DNA of 64,000 nucleotides from Halesus radiatus (lineage: Eukaryota > Arthropoda > Insecta > Trichoptera > Limnephilidae): NCBI GenBank assembly GCA_022606495.2, contig JAHDVE020008271.1:124001-188000 (forward strand). Direction: 5' to 3'. Positions 31,401-46,500 of this stretch are shown one piece after another (position 1 is the first letter of the stretch; each line of letters opens with the position of its first letter). Below the pieces are notes generated by a model. It saw nothing but the letters and a program-made list of their open reading frames with translations. It made no database searches and had not been told where the DNA came from. A program made the position numbers and the translations under genes.

Positions 31401-34400
31401 AGGTCGTACGGTTAACAAGGAATACTACAAGGAAGTTATGTAACGTTTGCGTGAAGCAATGCGGCTCAAACGATCGGAATTGTGGAAAAACAAATCATGG
31501 ATTTTGCATCACGATAATGCACCAGCTCACACATCAATGCTTGTTCGTGATTATTTGGCCAAAAACACCACCGTATTCACCAGATTTGGCTCCCTGCGAC
31601 TTTTTCCTATTCCCGAAACTGAAGAGATCAATGAAAGGAAAGCATTTTGCCACAATTGATGAGATAAAGAATCGAAGAACGAGCTGATGGCCATACCGAA
31701 AAGCGCATTCCAGAAGTGCTTCGCGGATTGGAAGAAGCGCTGGCATAAGTGCATTATATCTGAGGGGCATTACTTTGAAGGGGAGAAAATGGATATTGAT
31801 GAATAAATAAATACTTTTTGAAAAAATTCGAAATTCACCTTTTCCTTTGAACACACCTCGTATTTAACTCTGCGCCCATTACATGAATACATATATATAA
31901 CTTTTTGCAGAATCTCTCCGTGTTCAAAGATATCCGCCTGAGTCCATCATCAGGCATCCAGCTCTGTGGAATACTATGGAACCCCTGTATGGCCGATATC
32001 CTGGCCGTGTGCACATCGGATGGCACCCTCTCGGTTTACCAGTGCAAGCCAACATCGCTTGACGTGCAGGCAAAGTTGGCCAATGCAAGGTTTGTTTATT
32101 ATATACATGTTGCGGCTATGAGAACGACTTTTGACATTGACTTCACCACGCTCCACAATAGGCCACTTGCACGCATTTTATAAATGCTTGGAAAAAATCG
32201 TTTGGATAGATATTTCTACTAAGACAATGAAAACATAACTAAAAAAAATTCGAATCTTTTCTTTTTTTAATAATAAAATAATCAAATCCGGTTTTCTAGT
32301 TTTTTAATAATAAAATAATCAAATCCGGTTTTTTAGCTTGTGATGTCACTAAATAAAAATGTCCGGCTCGCGATTTTTTTATTTATTTTTATTAAAATAA
32401 ACTCTATTTTTTTTTAAATGTGACAACTCTAAGACTTTTGTTGACTTGAATTCTTTATAAAAACAATGTTGTAAAACTTACGTTTTATAACATTGATCTC
32501 GTTGGAGCCAAAAATTGAAATTTCAAAACAAAACAATAGGTAATTTTTTCTGCATTCTCCGATATCTGAAAATCTATGAATATAGTATAATTACATTATG
32601 TTCCGTCAATTATTTAGGCAATAATAATATTTTTCATGCATTTTGTCACATAAATGACATTGTTTGTTAATGTGTTATTATAATGAACTTATCAATATAA
32701 TTAATTAATTAATCGAGTTAATATATATATATGACTAGTATATATTTAAGTTATTTTTACGAATCTCGGACCCTTGGGTAGTTGAATGAATCCATGACAA
32801 TCAATACAGAGTCCGCTCGGTCTCCGCGCTTCATATTTGTATTTTGACAGATACTATGAACCGACTTATCATTATAACGGTCAGGGTGCAATGTTTAATA
32901 AAATCAAACTATGTATGCAGAAGTATAATTTAAATCTGAGAAATACTATAATAATATCAAACATTAACCCTTACCACTCCATTATTTTTTTAATATTTGT
33001 TGTCAGCCAACTCTAATTTAAATAATGTAAAAATATTAATTTATTGATAGGCAGTTACAAAAAGGTTATTTTATAGTAAAACAAAAACGGAAAACAGTCA
33101 AAATCTTATTAAAACGTGAATTTAAATGTTTTTTTATCGAATAATCACAAGAAACAATGTCACGTGTCAAGTTTTGCCCGTGAAAATACACCGCGCGCGC
33201 ACATCTTATCTTGTTGGCCGCTAGCCGATAACTGAGTTGTAGTGTACAAATAGTGATGTCGGCTGGCACCCAACAAAGGAGTGGTAAGGGTTAAAGAAGT
33301 TAAGGTATGTTTGTACAAGAATGCTCAGCTGTTCAAAATTCTACATAAACCTTATAAAAAGCGTTTTTCATGTGATCCTTTCAACTTATTTTCAATATGT
33401 TTCTTACTTTTAATAAAACTTCCCCTTTTTCGTGTTTACCTTCCTTATTCTTAACACTTTTAAGTTAAAACTTCATAGCAATTTTTCTATTATGCATTGG
33501 GCAGCTAGTGTTTTTTAATGATTAATAAGCTGATTTTATTGTAAAATATTTGGATTTAGTAAAACAGTTATGTCTAATGACTTTGAAAATTATAATGATC
33601 AATAAGATGGATAATAATTTTATGAGATGTAATATTTTTGGAACTCCTTATTATTTTCTTCTGCCATTCTGTGTGGAAAGTTTCGTTTTTTTTAAAAATA
33701 ATTTTTGGCTATTTAATGTTTTTATTTTTTATAAACAAGTTAGGTCTGTAATTATTCTACGTTCTGATAATTTTAAGAAAGAAGTGACAAAATATGTGAA
33801 GAATAATGTTTTAATCTGTAATTTTTAATTGGAGATTGTCACTTAAATTGCTATTTTTTTTTGTATAACATATATGTAACTATTGTACATAATGTATTAT
33901 GTATGTACTATTTTAAGCTAAATAAATAAAATAAAAATATCTTATGTAATTGAATGCTCGGGCTTATCTTTACATCCTTGTTTGAATGTTTGCAGATGCC
34001 TGTCGTGGAGCCCCAAAGGAAAGCAAATAGTGACAGGGAATGCAGACGGGTCGTTGAGCCAATACAAGCCCGATCTCACTCTGGTCAAAAACATCCCGCC
34101 TCCGCAATTGTTTGGCCCTAACCTCATTGAAGCCATCTCCATACATTGGATATCCAATTATCAGTTTGGAATCGTCTACAAAGATGCTCAGAATCCCGAC
34201 AATAGACCAAGTGATAATATATTCTTATTTATCAATTCCTCTTATTACAGTGAAACGTTTTTTTTGTAAAACTTCAACCTAACCTAACATATCCTAATTT
34301 GTTTTATTATAGGTGTTACTATAGTAAACACTCCCAAGGCTGTAGCCCCCAACTGTTTCAACTATGAAGATATCTGCTACAGCATGGGTGTGGCCCGACC

Positions 34401-37400
34401 CATTCAATATTACCTCTCTCATTTTCCCACTTGGTAAGATCAAAAACATAACCTATCTTTTTTTAAATATTTTTACATTTTTCAAATTTGTTTATAAAAA
34501 AGATGATAACATTTTGTTATTGTAGGGGTATTTTGCTGGCACTATCGGCAAACAGCATGGAAGTCGGTGTCTTGGGAACAGGAGATCAAGTAAATTGGCA
34601 ACAATGGATACAAGTATGTACAAACTTTTTTTTAAATCTTCTAAGCAAACGTACGGTGAAACTATCTTATAAGGTTTTCTAAAGGACAGGAAAATCTAGA
34701 AAAACCTTATGTATGTGGGATTTTATTTATTTATTTATTCAATTCAGAAAAATGTTTAACAGTAAGAACAACCCGTTTTAGGACAGTTAAATTGACAAGC
34801 TTTGTTAAGGGCGAGAGGGACGTCGGAGAGGAATTATTTATTATTTCGAAATATTGATAGTATTATTACACAATACGATAAACATAATGTTTTTAGAAAA
34901 ATATTTTATAAATTTACATAGGCTTAGCATTTATCAAAATCTAATCAGAAATATAATTTTTTTGACCGTCCTATTGTATGTTTTACAAAAATATTTAAAA
35001 TATGAATTTGATTTTGAAACTGGGGAAAAATATTTTTAATCCTTTCTCGTTACGTTTTTGTAAATAAACTTAACCAAAGATTTATAATCCGCATTAAAAA
35101 ATATATATATTTAAAAACCATTAAAGTTACGTAGTGTTTATGAAAAAAATTATACTACACACTGTTCTTTTTTTTAAAATTTATCTCATCGACATGTTGA
35201 AGAAAAACCTTCACAGCATTTTTTAAAGATATTCTACTTTTTAAATGTTTTTGTAAAACATGCGTAAAACGGTCAGAAATGTGTAATATTTCTGATTTTA
35301 TTTTGATAAATGCTAAGCCCATGCAAATTAAAAAAAACTCAATAAATATTTTTCTCTTTAAAAACACCATGTTTATCGTATTGCACAATAATGTTATCAT
35401 TATTTTGAATTTATAAAAAATAACTCTCCGTCGTTCCTCTCCCCGTTAATATTACATAATATATGAGAGAAAAAAAAATAAGCATAGTACAATGGAAAAA
35501 TAGTATAGATATATTATATAATTTCTTCAAAAGATTGGTATTCACTTTGTGGCATCATTATTATTAATAAATGAAAATTACTTTGTAATCACCACTTTAT
35601 AAATATATACATATCAACATTTTTCGAAAGCGAAGCAGAAACAGAATACTAAAAAATAATAATGTCAAGTATAGGCAAATGTGATTAAAAATAAAGAATG
35701 TAGTATATAGTAGAAATTTAATAAAGTTATTTGTAATAAATTTAGTTACTAGGTACGTTAGTACGGATTTATTCGGCCGTTGTGTAATTTTAATCTTCGA
35801 GGGACAAAAAAAACCACTTGAGTGGGAACCTTATAAGAGAGTTTCGCCATATTTCTGAATACAAATTTATTTAATTACCTATGCTAATTCGAGCTAGCTT
35901 ATACTATGTACATTAAGGCTGTCCAACTTTACGTAATAGTTGGATCTCATTATAAAGTCAAAATGAAGGCCGCACCCAGATTATTAACCCTTTTACTGCC
36001 GGAAGGTATTTGGTGTGGACTGGTACCGGCAGGCCGCAAATTTTTTAGCAAAAAAAAAATTAATAAAATAATCCTTTTCTGAAACATATTAAAAATATAT
36101 ATTGAAGACTTACCAAACATGTATATTGTATGTCATTTGTGTCGCCGTTCACACAGAAAAACACCACAAAATTTTCACAAAATGCCAAAAATCGCCATTT
36201 AGAACAGCGTGTTAACGCGCTAATTTTGTATGGCCGGCTTCCTGAGCACTGCTACCTAGAGTGCGTAAACACGCTTAAGCCACAGAAAAAATTAAGAGCA
36301 TTAAAAAAAAAATTGTACTTTTTAGCCTTTTCTAAAATTTGCGGTAGAAATAAAGTTGTCACTTGTTTAAAAATTATTTTACAGATGGACGATGCCAGGG
36401 CGGAACTACCCTTAACTGAATCCAAGCAAGAAAACTACCCCATCGGCTTTTCATACGACGATGCTGCCATACATCAACTGTCTTGGGGTAACTCAGTTTT
36501 CCATTCATCGGACCCTATGAATACAATACCTGCATACATATATGTATATGAAAATTCAAAATCTTTTAGGCATTTATAGTATGTATAGAGCGTATATTAC
36601 AGCGTATGTGAAGCGTACGAGGAATAATAGTCACATTTCCTAATTAAGAAGGTGGTTTATTACTAATGTCCAATTTACAACATAAGTAACACAAAATTAC
36701 AAGAATAATGTAAATTAACCACTCGAGCGACAGCATATTTAAGACGTTTCGGGGCGTTCGGATTCATATTCAGCCCAGATTTTTCTAAAAATCCTACCTT
36801 AGAACATTATTATGGGAACATATAAACTGCTTTCTGTTGTTTAAAACCAATGAATCCATCTATATTTTAATCATTGAAGAAGATAATATTAACACATCCC
36901 AAATGAACCACGAAACCGAAAAAACAACAGAAATTAAAAAGATTTCGCATCTGGGACTCGAACCCAGGACCTCTACCTATCCGGGGTAACCGCTTAACCA
37001 ACTTAGCTAATGAGACCAGTTTAATTTACGCCATTTACACCGTTATCATACTTCAAGTTCTATTTATATTTCACTGTTTCTCACTTTTTTTAAGCTTTTA
37101 TAATTATTGTTGCCTCCTCCTAGGAGGCCGGCAAGTTGTTCCACAACTGGACTGTTGAACTCAAGAACGAGTCGTAGAAATGACCCGTTCTCACGTTAAT
37201 ATTACATTTAACAATTAAGATCAAAATAAATGAACAATTTAAATATTGGATGCACAAATTAGCAAACGATGTGAAGAAATGTAGCACGTCTAAATCTAGA
37301 GTCGTGAAAGTCGTTGTTCTATAGCTGCGTTCAGGACGATTTCCACTAGTGACCCTAAGGGCGCTAGAGCATTGTAGGTTATCATGTGTTTTGTCTGTGG

Positions 37401-37589
37401 CCAGGAATGGCTCATTTTATTTATATATTTTTCAGGTGAAAATGAAACATTACCCCACATGCCGATGGTGCATGTTTTGAGTCACACAGGGACTCTGGTG
37501 ACCTTCTTTGCTATTAACTTTGCCAAGGACAGCCCGCCCCTGTGCAGCCCTCCCCAGGAGCTGGCCATCCCGGAGCATTGGATGATATT
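28433..37589 (+). CDS. Nup214: Nup214 exons 1-9: N-terminal beta-propeller
   Basis: Residues 1 to about 406 match the seven-bladed propeller that docks DDX19/Dbp5 in known Nup214 proteins. Recognisable blade segments are GILWNPCMADILAVC (exon 4), CLSWSPKGKQIVTGNADGS (exon 5), WISNYQFGIVY (exon 5), DICYSMG (exon 6), LALSANSMEVGVL followed by NWQQWIQ (exon 7), DDARAELPLTESK (exon 8) and HMPMVHVLSHTGTLV (exon 9). Order and spacing follow insect Nup214. The exon 3 to exon 4 join (phase 0) skips a 2.5-kb intron that holds a mariner element, and the joined protein needs no extra exon to match the spacing of homologues. Introns 5 and 6 are about 100 bp, while introns 3, 4 and 7 are 1.8-2.5 kb because of inserted elements. 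Confidence 0.93.
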
Positions 37590-40500
37590 GTAAGTTTTTA
37601 ATATGTACATATTATCATTTGTTGTTTTACCAAAAACAAAACTGTACGGGACAGGATCTGTAAACACCCGCCGCACGTTTCAAGGAAGAAGTACTCGAGC
37701 TGGTTTATACTTGAAAACATTGTCAAAATAAAGCCCGCCTGGGAATGTATGGAACGGCCTGACCATCGCCAGGACAGGGGTAAGATTGGCAGGGTGTCGG
37801 GCATATGTCTTGTTAACGGTCAGTAGCATCACGTTACGAAAAAACGTCATTCAGTGGCGTAGAAATGAAGAAGAAAGTGCTTGCGCCTGCACTTAAGTTT
37901 CAACTCCAGGGATTTCTCTTCATCATGCCCAGTATGACGCCACATGACCATTAATTAAACACAAACATAAATTCTTCCTAAACTAAAATTAAATAAATAA
38001 CTACGTCCCATACGAAAAGTATGTTTATAAAAGTGTATTCAGTGTTTGTAATAGAATTGGCAGCACGTAATTTATCAACGGCCGCTCTCATGAAATCGAA
38101 ACTGAGTTAAAGCTCGGCTGAGTAAATATTTAAGCAGAAGACTTATGAAAGGCTAGCTTTCCTACCTGACTTCACCCGAGATTTGATTTGTGGTAAAAAA
38201 ACTATGTTTATAAAAGTGTATTCAGTGTATGTAATAGAATTGGCAGTACGTAATTTATCAACGGCCGCTCTCATGAAATCGAAACTGAGCTAAAGCTCGG
38301 CTAAGTAAATATTTAAGCAGAAGACTTTATGAAAGGCTAGCTTTCCTACCTGACTTCACCCGAGATTTGATTTGTGGTAAAAAAAAACAATATTGTCAGG
38401 TCTTATCTTATTTTTTAACTTATATTACCATTTAAGACTCCATATCTCATGATGGAAATAACATTGCAAGCTTAAAACAGTTGCGTTACCTGTAATTTCT
38501 GCTCAGATAGAGAGCTTACCCCTAATTTATCATAATAAAAAAAATTGTTTTATTTTTTGTTCTATTTTTATAATTTTTTACAGAGATCCCCAGCCAAAAG
38601 TTCAAGCTCAACAGCCCGCACCCGCTGTGTTACCCGAACCTCCTTTGAACCCTCAACAAGATATTTCTTTTGTGATGCCACAAAATATAGCCACATCTAC
38701 GCCCACGGTAAGTATAATGATTAAATTAAATAATGTGATTTAAATTGCATTGCGGATTATTATTATTATTATCTGAGGGATAATGGGAGTGTGGGAAATA
38801 CTAATCTTGACTTGCCTCTAATACCGGAAGGTGGTTTATTGATTGAATAAATTTAACACTGATTAATAGAAGAAGAGGAAGAGACCCGAAAATTTTGCAT
38901 TTGCGATAATGCGATTTTTTACGCGAAATTCATCAGTTTTACGTGACAAATGTGAATTTTGCCAATTCCACATGAATAATGTGAAATTTATAATTTTCAG
39001 GCATATCTGCAAAATTTTCGCATTTTTCATGTGATATCCTGGTATTTTAAAATAAGAACGCAGTATTGTACATTCTCAATATTTCTTTGCGTATGGTGTT
39101 AACAGGCTTGAATAGCCATAAATGGACCATTGCTAACTTAATGTTGAAAAACTGTTTTTTTTTCAGTATTATAAAATTACAATATATGAACATATTTAAA
39201 AAAAAAATTATCAAAAAAACTAAAAAATATCCACCTGTTGCAAAATACCAAAAAGGGAATATAACACCACTTTGCTGCAAAATACCACTGTTTTTTTTAC
39301 TGAAAAATAACCCCATTTTCCCAAAATCCATGTTATTTACATGGATTTTTCAAAAATTAGTGCGAATCTTGCAAAAATAATGCAAATTTCATCGAAAAAT
39401 AACACCACTTTTCCAAATAAGTAATGAGAATTTTTCAAGTCCCTATTGATTATGCATTAAATATTATAAGTTGGAATAAATAGCAAAGTAACAATGTAGC
39501 GAGTTGGACCAACTAGAGCGAGGTGAACAGATGATTACTGAGCCAAAAGAGATCAGGAATGCAGTGGTATTTGGAGTTCAAGCCGGGGCGGTCTCTAGTA
39601 TTGTGGATCTCACTAGTGTCAGCTGCTGGATTTTGCATGAATTTCTCTGTGGCAGGTTTGGCTACACACCACTCAAACCACAAGCTCCAGTAAAAAATAT
39701 TGTGAGTTATCGATTGTACGTTTTTTTTTTCAGATTCCCAAATCAAGCAGTCCTTTCTCTCAGGCTGGCACCAAGCCTGTGGCCAACCTATTTGGGAGCG
39801 GGGGAGGACAAGACTCGCAGCAAGTTGTGAAGCCACTGACAGATTCGGGGCACCACCAAGGTTCCGGAGAAGTTAAAGCGCAACAGGATGCCGTCTCTAA
39901 ACTATCCTCTTTTCTGCCAAAGCCGGCACCACAAGCCCAGCCAGGTTAGATATTTATTTATATAATAGCTGGGACCATTTTCCACAAATCATGCAACTGA
40001 ACAGTTGGATTACAGCAGCGACCCCCCCAGCCTTTTAATGTGATAATGGTGTGCATTTCTTATAAATATCGGACTTTACACAAGCGCACGCAGATTCGAT
40101 TTTTTTGTTTTTAATGTCGAGGTGAAAAAAAATTGTTGGAGAAAAACAAACGCGCACACCGCATTGATATGTATTACTTAAGTACAATTTTTTATTTTCG
40201 TAATGACCTACTTCTGTAAAATTATAACCATTGTTTGTTTGTTATAATAAATTTTTTAAATATTTATTTATTGATACTCGCGACCCCCACTTTGAAAACC
40301 ACTGGATTACAGTATAGTATAGGTCAATCTTTTACTGTTGGCCCGTTATCGTTATTGGTACTTATACACACCTTTGTGTGAGAGTTTCCTATGCGATGTC
40401 TACAACAACGGTTAGTCTCTTAGTATATGTATTTTATTTTTTGTGAATGAATTTTGCATTTACCCAAACATCAGAAATGTCACTTCTTTCACTTATTTTC

Positions 40501-43500
40501 TGTTCTTTATCTGTTGGCAGTTTATTAAGCTTTTCCCTTGGTTAACTAACTTTATTCCCTAACTTTGCCTAATTCTGGATCGACGTAAGTTAAATGGAGG
40601 TTTTTGTTAGGAAGAGAGTAGTTGTGCATTTGAGCATGGCTTAGGCAAATTTTCAGCTCAAAGGTGGCTAAGTTCGTTTGGGAATGACGGCCGTCAACTT
40701 ATTGTCACTATTTAATAATAGTTATAATGTTTTATTATCTTTTTGTTTTTATAACAAAATAATTAATAATGATATCCTCACTCGGATTCCCCGTGCTGAG
40801 GATTTCATTTACAAAATATTAAATTACATTATATTAAATTGATAAAAAAATAAAAATAATTGTTGAATGAGGTGTTTTTATACGATGGAAAGTCTTTGCA
40901 ATATAGGCCGCATAGGAAATGTCGGGGTTGTGAGTTAATATAATAATATTATGTAATGACATTTTGTTTATTAAATTATATATCCCAAATCGCAACAGCA
41001 GACAGCCACTTTTTATATCCCTCATTGTAAAACCAATTCCAAACAACACTCCTTTATCTGCAGATCTACATACTCATTTATATTTAATTAAAATCCATAA
41101 CACGACCGCTCTCAAACTAGACAACATAAACCACCTTTCCATCTACTCTAGTCCTTTTTACCTTTACCCCACTCCTATGTTCCCCTCCACCCTCCCCTCC
41201 CCCGACTGGCATAGTTTAAGCTAACTGAATGAAAACTGTATATTGTCACACTTTACTCATTGTATTTATCATCAGCAAAGGAAAATTTATAATTGGCATG
41301 TTTTATTGTTATGTATATGTAAATTATCGATTTGCTGTTAATTTTCCCAAAAATTATACAATAAGTAAAATAAAGTGGCTTGAAACAAAGAATTTTTTCA
41401 TTTAAATTATAATGTCAAGCCACAAAGTGATTGCTTTCTTTAATATATTTTATTAGAGTTAGTACATAACTTTAAAATTTCGTATTTTTTTCAAATACAT
41501 ACATATTTAGAACAGTTTCAGTTTATCAAAAAACAAAAAAAAATCAATTTCATTCCTTGCTGTAAAAAGCTTAGAGAACTGTGTATTATGTATTTTGATT
41601 TTTAATTTGCAGATGTCACACTATTGATAATAGGCAATGTAATTACATATTTACAAAAAAAAAATTATAGTGACATATTGAAGGTATTTTGTATGTAATA
41701 ATAATAATAATAGTGTATGTATGTATTTCTTTCCAGAAAAACCCTTCTCAGGTTTTGCCAAACCGTCTACTTTCTTTAAACAGCCACCACCAGCACAACC
41801 TGAAAAAGTACCTGAAGTTCAACCGGTAAGCATAATTTTGTTATCCTTTTAATTGTTATTATTGTTGTGTGTGCCAATACAGAGTTGGGTAGCAGTCTAT
41901 CCTCTCTGCCAACCCCTCCGGAGAAACGCCGTGATGGTTAGTTATTATTATTAACTTTATACCGCTGTTTAGTGAAGAATATCACTTCGAGGGTTCTACA
42001 ATTCTATTTTTCACTTTTTGATAATTTTATCGGTATGCTAAATTAATAATATCGTCACAGGAAAGCAATATTGCAGTAAAAGCCAAGGCCATGTAAAAAA
42101 AACGCCGGATTTTGAGGCTCATTGTATAAATTAAAAAACGTAATATTGACAAAACGAAGAGTTTTTCCAACGTTGTACAGGTCTTATTTTTCATTGTAGA
42201 GTCACGGGATCCATATAGATCGACGAAAAACCTGTGGAATGGTGTATACAGAGCATTTTCGTGTGTAGTCGCGGTTACAGCAGTATTCCTTTCCTGCGAC
42301 GATATGGTTTGATTAATTTACCAGACATCTGAATTTCAACACTATTGTAAGATTATTGATTTCACTGAAGCAAACACTAATAATCCACAAAACTTTTTTT
42401 AATCCTCGGCAATTTCACTTTTGCCAAAACAATGTTACAATTTCCGCCTTAACCACTCATGTCACGTAGTGGCATATTTGCCACCAAACATCAATATCAG
42501 TAGATTCACGTGGTGCCATATCTGCCACCATGTTAAACATCCTCACGAAACTCGTTCTATCTCCATTTCTATTATGGCCAGACATATTATATAACTGTTT
42601 TAAAAAGAGAAAACACCAAGCTTTCTCTTTGCATTTAAAATCTGCTTTCATTTGCTTTCGAAGTCAGCATTTCATTTTGGAATACATTAAAAAACACCAA
42701 ATCTATTTGAAATTGAATGTCAAGCGGGAATATTTCTAAATAAATCTATAATCTGACGGATGTGGAAGATACTTTTAGTATCGCCCTGGTGAAAGCCCAC
42801 CATTCAAAATTGAAACGTTGCTTGAAATGGCCTTTAGCCGTGTTTGGTGACCAGATCTGAATAGCCAGGTATTTCCCCACCTTCCTCTTCCCCTTCTCCT
42901 TCCCCTCCCCAATACCTTCACCCTCACAATATTCCCCAATTGGGAATGCCATAGTCTCTCTGGCTCCAGACGGTTGGGAGCAGTTGGGACTCTGTGCGGT
43001 GTTCATATAAAAAGAAAAGAAAAGCTGTTTGTAACTGACATGATACTATATATTTTGTTTTGGTATCTAGTGGTTAAGAAAAATTCGAAAAAACTATGAA
43101 TCCAAAACATGTCTTGCAGCTACAAAACGCATAGACGAAAACTTTCCCAGTCTCCTTTTTCTCTTTACACTTGAGAATTGACCGTAATGAATTTATTTCA
43201 GGTTCATCCTGTCCCGAGCCAGACTAAAGCAATTAAAGCTCACCAGGATGAGGAGCAAGCCAAGTCTTATGAGACGTTGCTCAACCAAGCTTCCAATGAG
43301 ACTATCAAAGCTCTGCTGCTCAAGGAAATCAACGAGTTTCAAATGGAGCTATATGATCTGTTGAAAAGGTGCAAATCTATTAACACGAGGGTAACAAACA
43401 CATATTTAATTATTATTTTTTTTTAATCATTGAAAAGACACAGAAAATTAAAAGATAACGGCAGCAGCTGGGACTTGAACCCAGGATCTCATGGTCATCC

Positions 43501-46500
43501 GGTAACCTGCGCTCTAATTTACTGAGCTACGGCTACCCTCGGTGGCGGCTCGTGGCTTTTGAGCGTGCTAGAGTGCTAAGATTGAAAAATACGATTTTAT
43601 TGATGATGTTTTAGCCGAAAATGTTTTTTTTTCAAAATTTCTGATCTAAGTGAAAAATCTACATGCCAAAAGATTTTTCGAAAAAAAAAACATTTTCGGC
43701 TTCAACAACATTAATATTGTCATATTTTCAATCTTACCACTCTAGCTCACTCAAAAGTCACGAGCCTCCACTGGCTTCTCCAATCCGTCCTGTCATTCTA
43801 ATCGGTATCATACTTCGATTTCTTGCCAACTGTTAATATCATCTTCAATTAATTCCTACATATTTTGGCTGCTACCTTTTTATGACTACAAGATTCTAAC
43901 CCAAACTTATTTGTAATCATTATATAGTATCTCGGATATACTTATCCGATTTGTATTTATATGGGCTGTTGACTTTTTCTACAAGTCTAGTAGGATTAGA
44001 TTAATATGAATTTTATTTTTAATAACTTATTTAAGCTTATGAATCTCATTGTAATATGTTTTTAATCATTGAGGATAATATATAATATTGACAACTCTTA
44101 GATTGAAACATGAAACCGATAAGACACAGAAAAGAAAAAGATAACATCAGTAGCTGGGACTCTATTTATATTGTTATTGTATTTACTCCATCGGTTTATC
44201 TCTTTATCCAACTACTGGTAAAAAAATTTAGGCATTAAGTAGAAAATTATAACTTGTGTAACACACTTGTTTATTAGTAACCTTTACGCACCTGTAGCTA
44301 AAATTTTTACGTACGATCCAAAGAGGGTCACTAGGATCCCCCATAAAATCACGAAGCGACCGTGACTCCTAATATTCCTTTTGCGCTTTCCGGTAACACT
44401 CAGATATTAATTACTACCCTTTTAACCGGACATCGCACATATTTAGCCAGCAGTTAAATAATGCCAAACGGTAAAGAGATATTATGAAAGCTAGCATGAC
44501 TCAAGTGTATTATTGTAGCCATTTCCGATCAAATATGTACATCTTTTACGACCACATTAGACGGCTTGCTTGCGAACGATACGAACGTAGAAGTCGCGCA
44601 TTGTGGGGGTGGGGAGGGGAGAGTAATTTCGTCTGAATTTGATGTATTTTGTTTAATATCTTAATTGATTTTTTTTAAATACAGATTGATTACCGAATAC
44701 TTTTTTCTATGATTACCTAAATTATTGATTATGAGTATATGATGTACAAAACAAATATATCGCACAAAACTCTCGTTTGGGGTAAGTGTACTACCCCCTT
44801 CGGAATGAGAGTGTTAAAGGTGTTTGTTATAAGAAGGAAATATAAATTAATAAAATTACACTATTGTATGAAGCTATCACTTATAATATTTTCACTCACG
44901 ATTAGACAAGGTGTGGTTATCCATTATAATCAAATGAAACAATCAAACTTTGTGTTAACCACTTTTATTTTTCACGCCCAACGGTTTCGGAACAACCATT
45001 CTGCCTTGAATGATTGTTGTATAATTCTGGGAGACTTTAATGCCAATATGAATTCGCCTTTTGGGCGTGAACTTAAATCATTCTGCTCAGAATATAACCT
45101 ACAAATTGCAGATGCTGACATACTCCTGCCGGACTCGTACACATATGTAAGCGATGCACATAATACAACTAAGTGGCTCGATCATTGTCTCGTAACTCAG
45201 GCAGTACGCAATACAATTAAAGATATGCATATTGACTACAATTCCGACTGGTCTGATCACAGACCGATGCACACTACTCAAGGAACTACTGGGCTACCTA
45301 CATATACTTCTAGTTGTACAATAGTGGGGGATCCATGCCGATGGCGGCCTAAAAGTCAAGCACAAGTGGAGTCCTACTCCAGATATGCACAATTAGCCAT
45401 AGGTCAACTTGAGATAATTTGTGGAACCGACACAGAAACTCATGACAGCACCATGGTAAATGCAGCCCAAATAGATGACCTATATAAAAACATTGTACAA
45501 GTATTACGTACCTCAGCAATGTCTGCATTTAATACAGGGAGAAAGCCTACAAAAGGGCGAAAATGGAAGGCTATAAGCTGATTGGAATGAGCAGGTTTCC
45601 TTACATTATGAAACATCGAGAAATGCACACATAAAATGGCTGCAAAATGGACGACCTACTGATGGTCCTATCATGGAAGCTCGAAAACAAAGTAGATCGC
45701 TCTTTAAGAAAGAATATAAGAAGTGTCAAAGGAAATTCGAACAGATTAAAATGGATAAAATAGCAAACAGCTTTCAATACAAGAACTTTTCGTCTTTTTG
45801 GGACAAAACCAATACTGTATTGAAAGCAAAACATACCGCACCGAGCCATATTGATGGAAAATCTGAAAAAAAAGACATAGCTGAAGTTTTCAGGAATACT
45901 TTTTGCTCCACACCAGCTCAACCGCAAATAATGGATAAACAGATTAATGCACCATTAAATCAACCGGAACAACAGCCGTCCATAGTCATCTTACCTGAGA
46001 TGATCCAACGAGCAATACGCAACATGGCAGGAGGTAAATCTGCAGGTCACGATGAACTTGTCATAGAACACGTAAAACATGCGGGGGGGTACGTAACAAC
46101 TCTGCTGGCCTCTCTCTTCACTGCTATGATCGGACTCTGACACATTCCGACAGAAATGTCCAAAACCATAATAATACCGATCCCCAAAAGCCGTCAATTG
46201 AACCTGACATCATTCGTTAATTACAGGCCCATATCTCTTGCCACAAAAACTGCAAGAATCTTTGAAAAAGTCATCTTACACTTAACCGAAGACAAGCTCA
46301 ATACAGAGGACTCCCAAATGGGCTTCAAAGCTGGATGCTCAACTGATACAGCCATATATAGTATGAAACAAACAATTGAATATTATAAAGCCAGAAAACA
46401 ACGGTATACGCATGCTTCCTAGACTTGAGCAAAGCTTTTGACAGGGTTAGTCATAGTTAGTCAAGTTGTGGAAAAAACTGACCGAACGACAAGTACCACC

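Noticed and set aside
35985..36384. A further TTAA element starting TTAACCCTTTTACTGCCGG
   Set aside because: Only one end is visible; no inverted partner with TTAA was found nearby.
40964..41224. An 86-residue protein gene in intron 11
   Set aside because: No family resemblance, composition typical of chance frames, no splice or start context.
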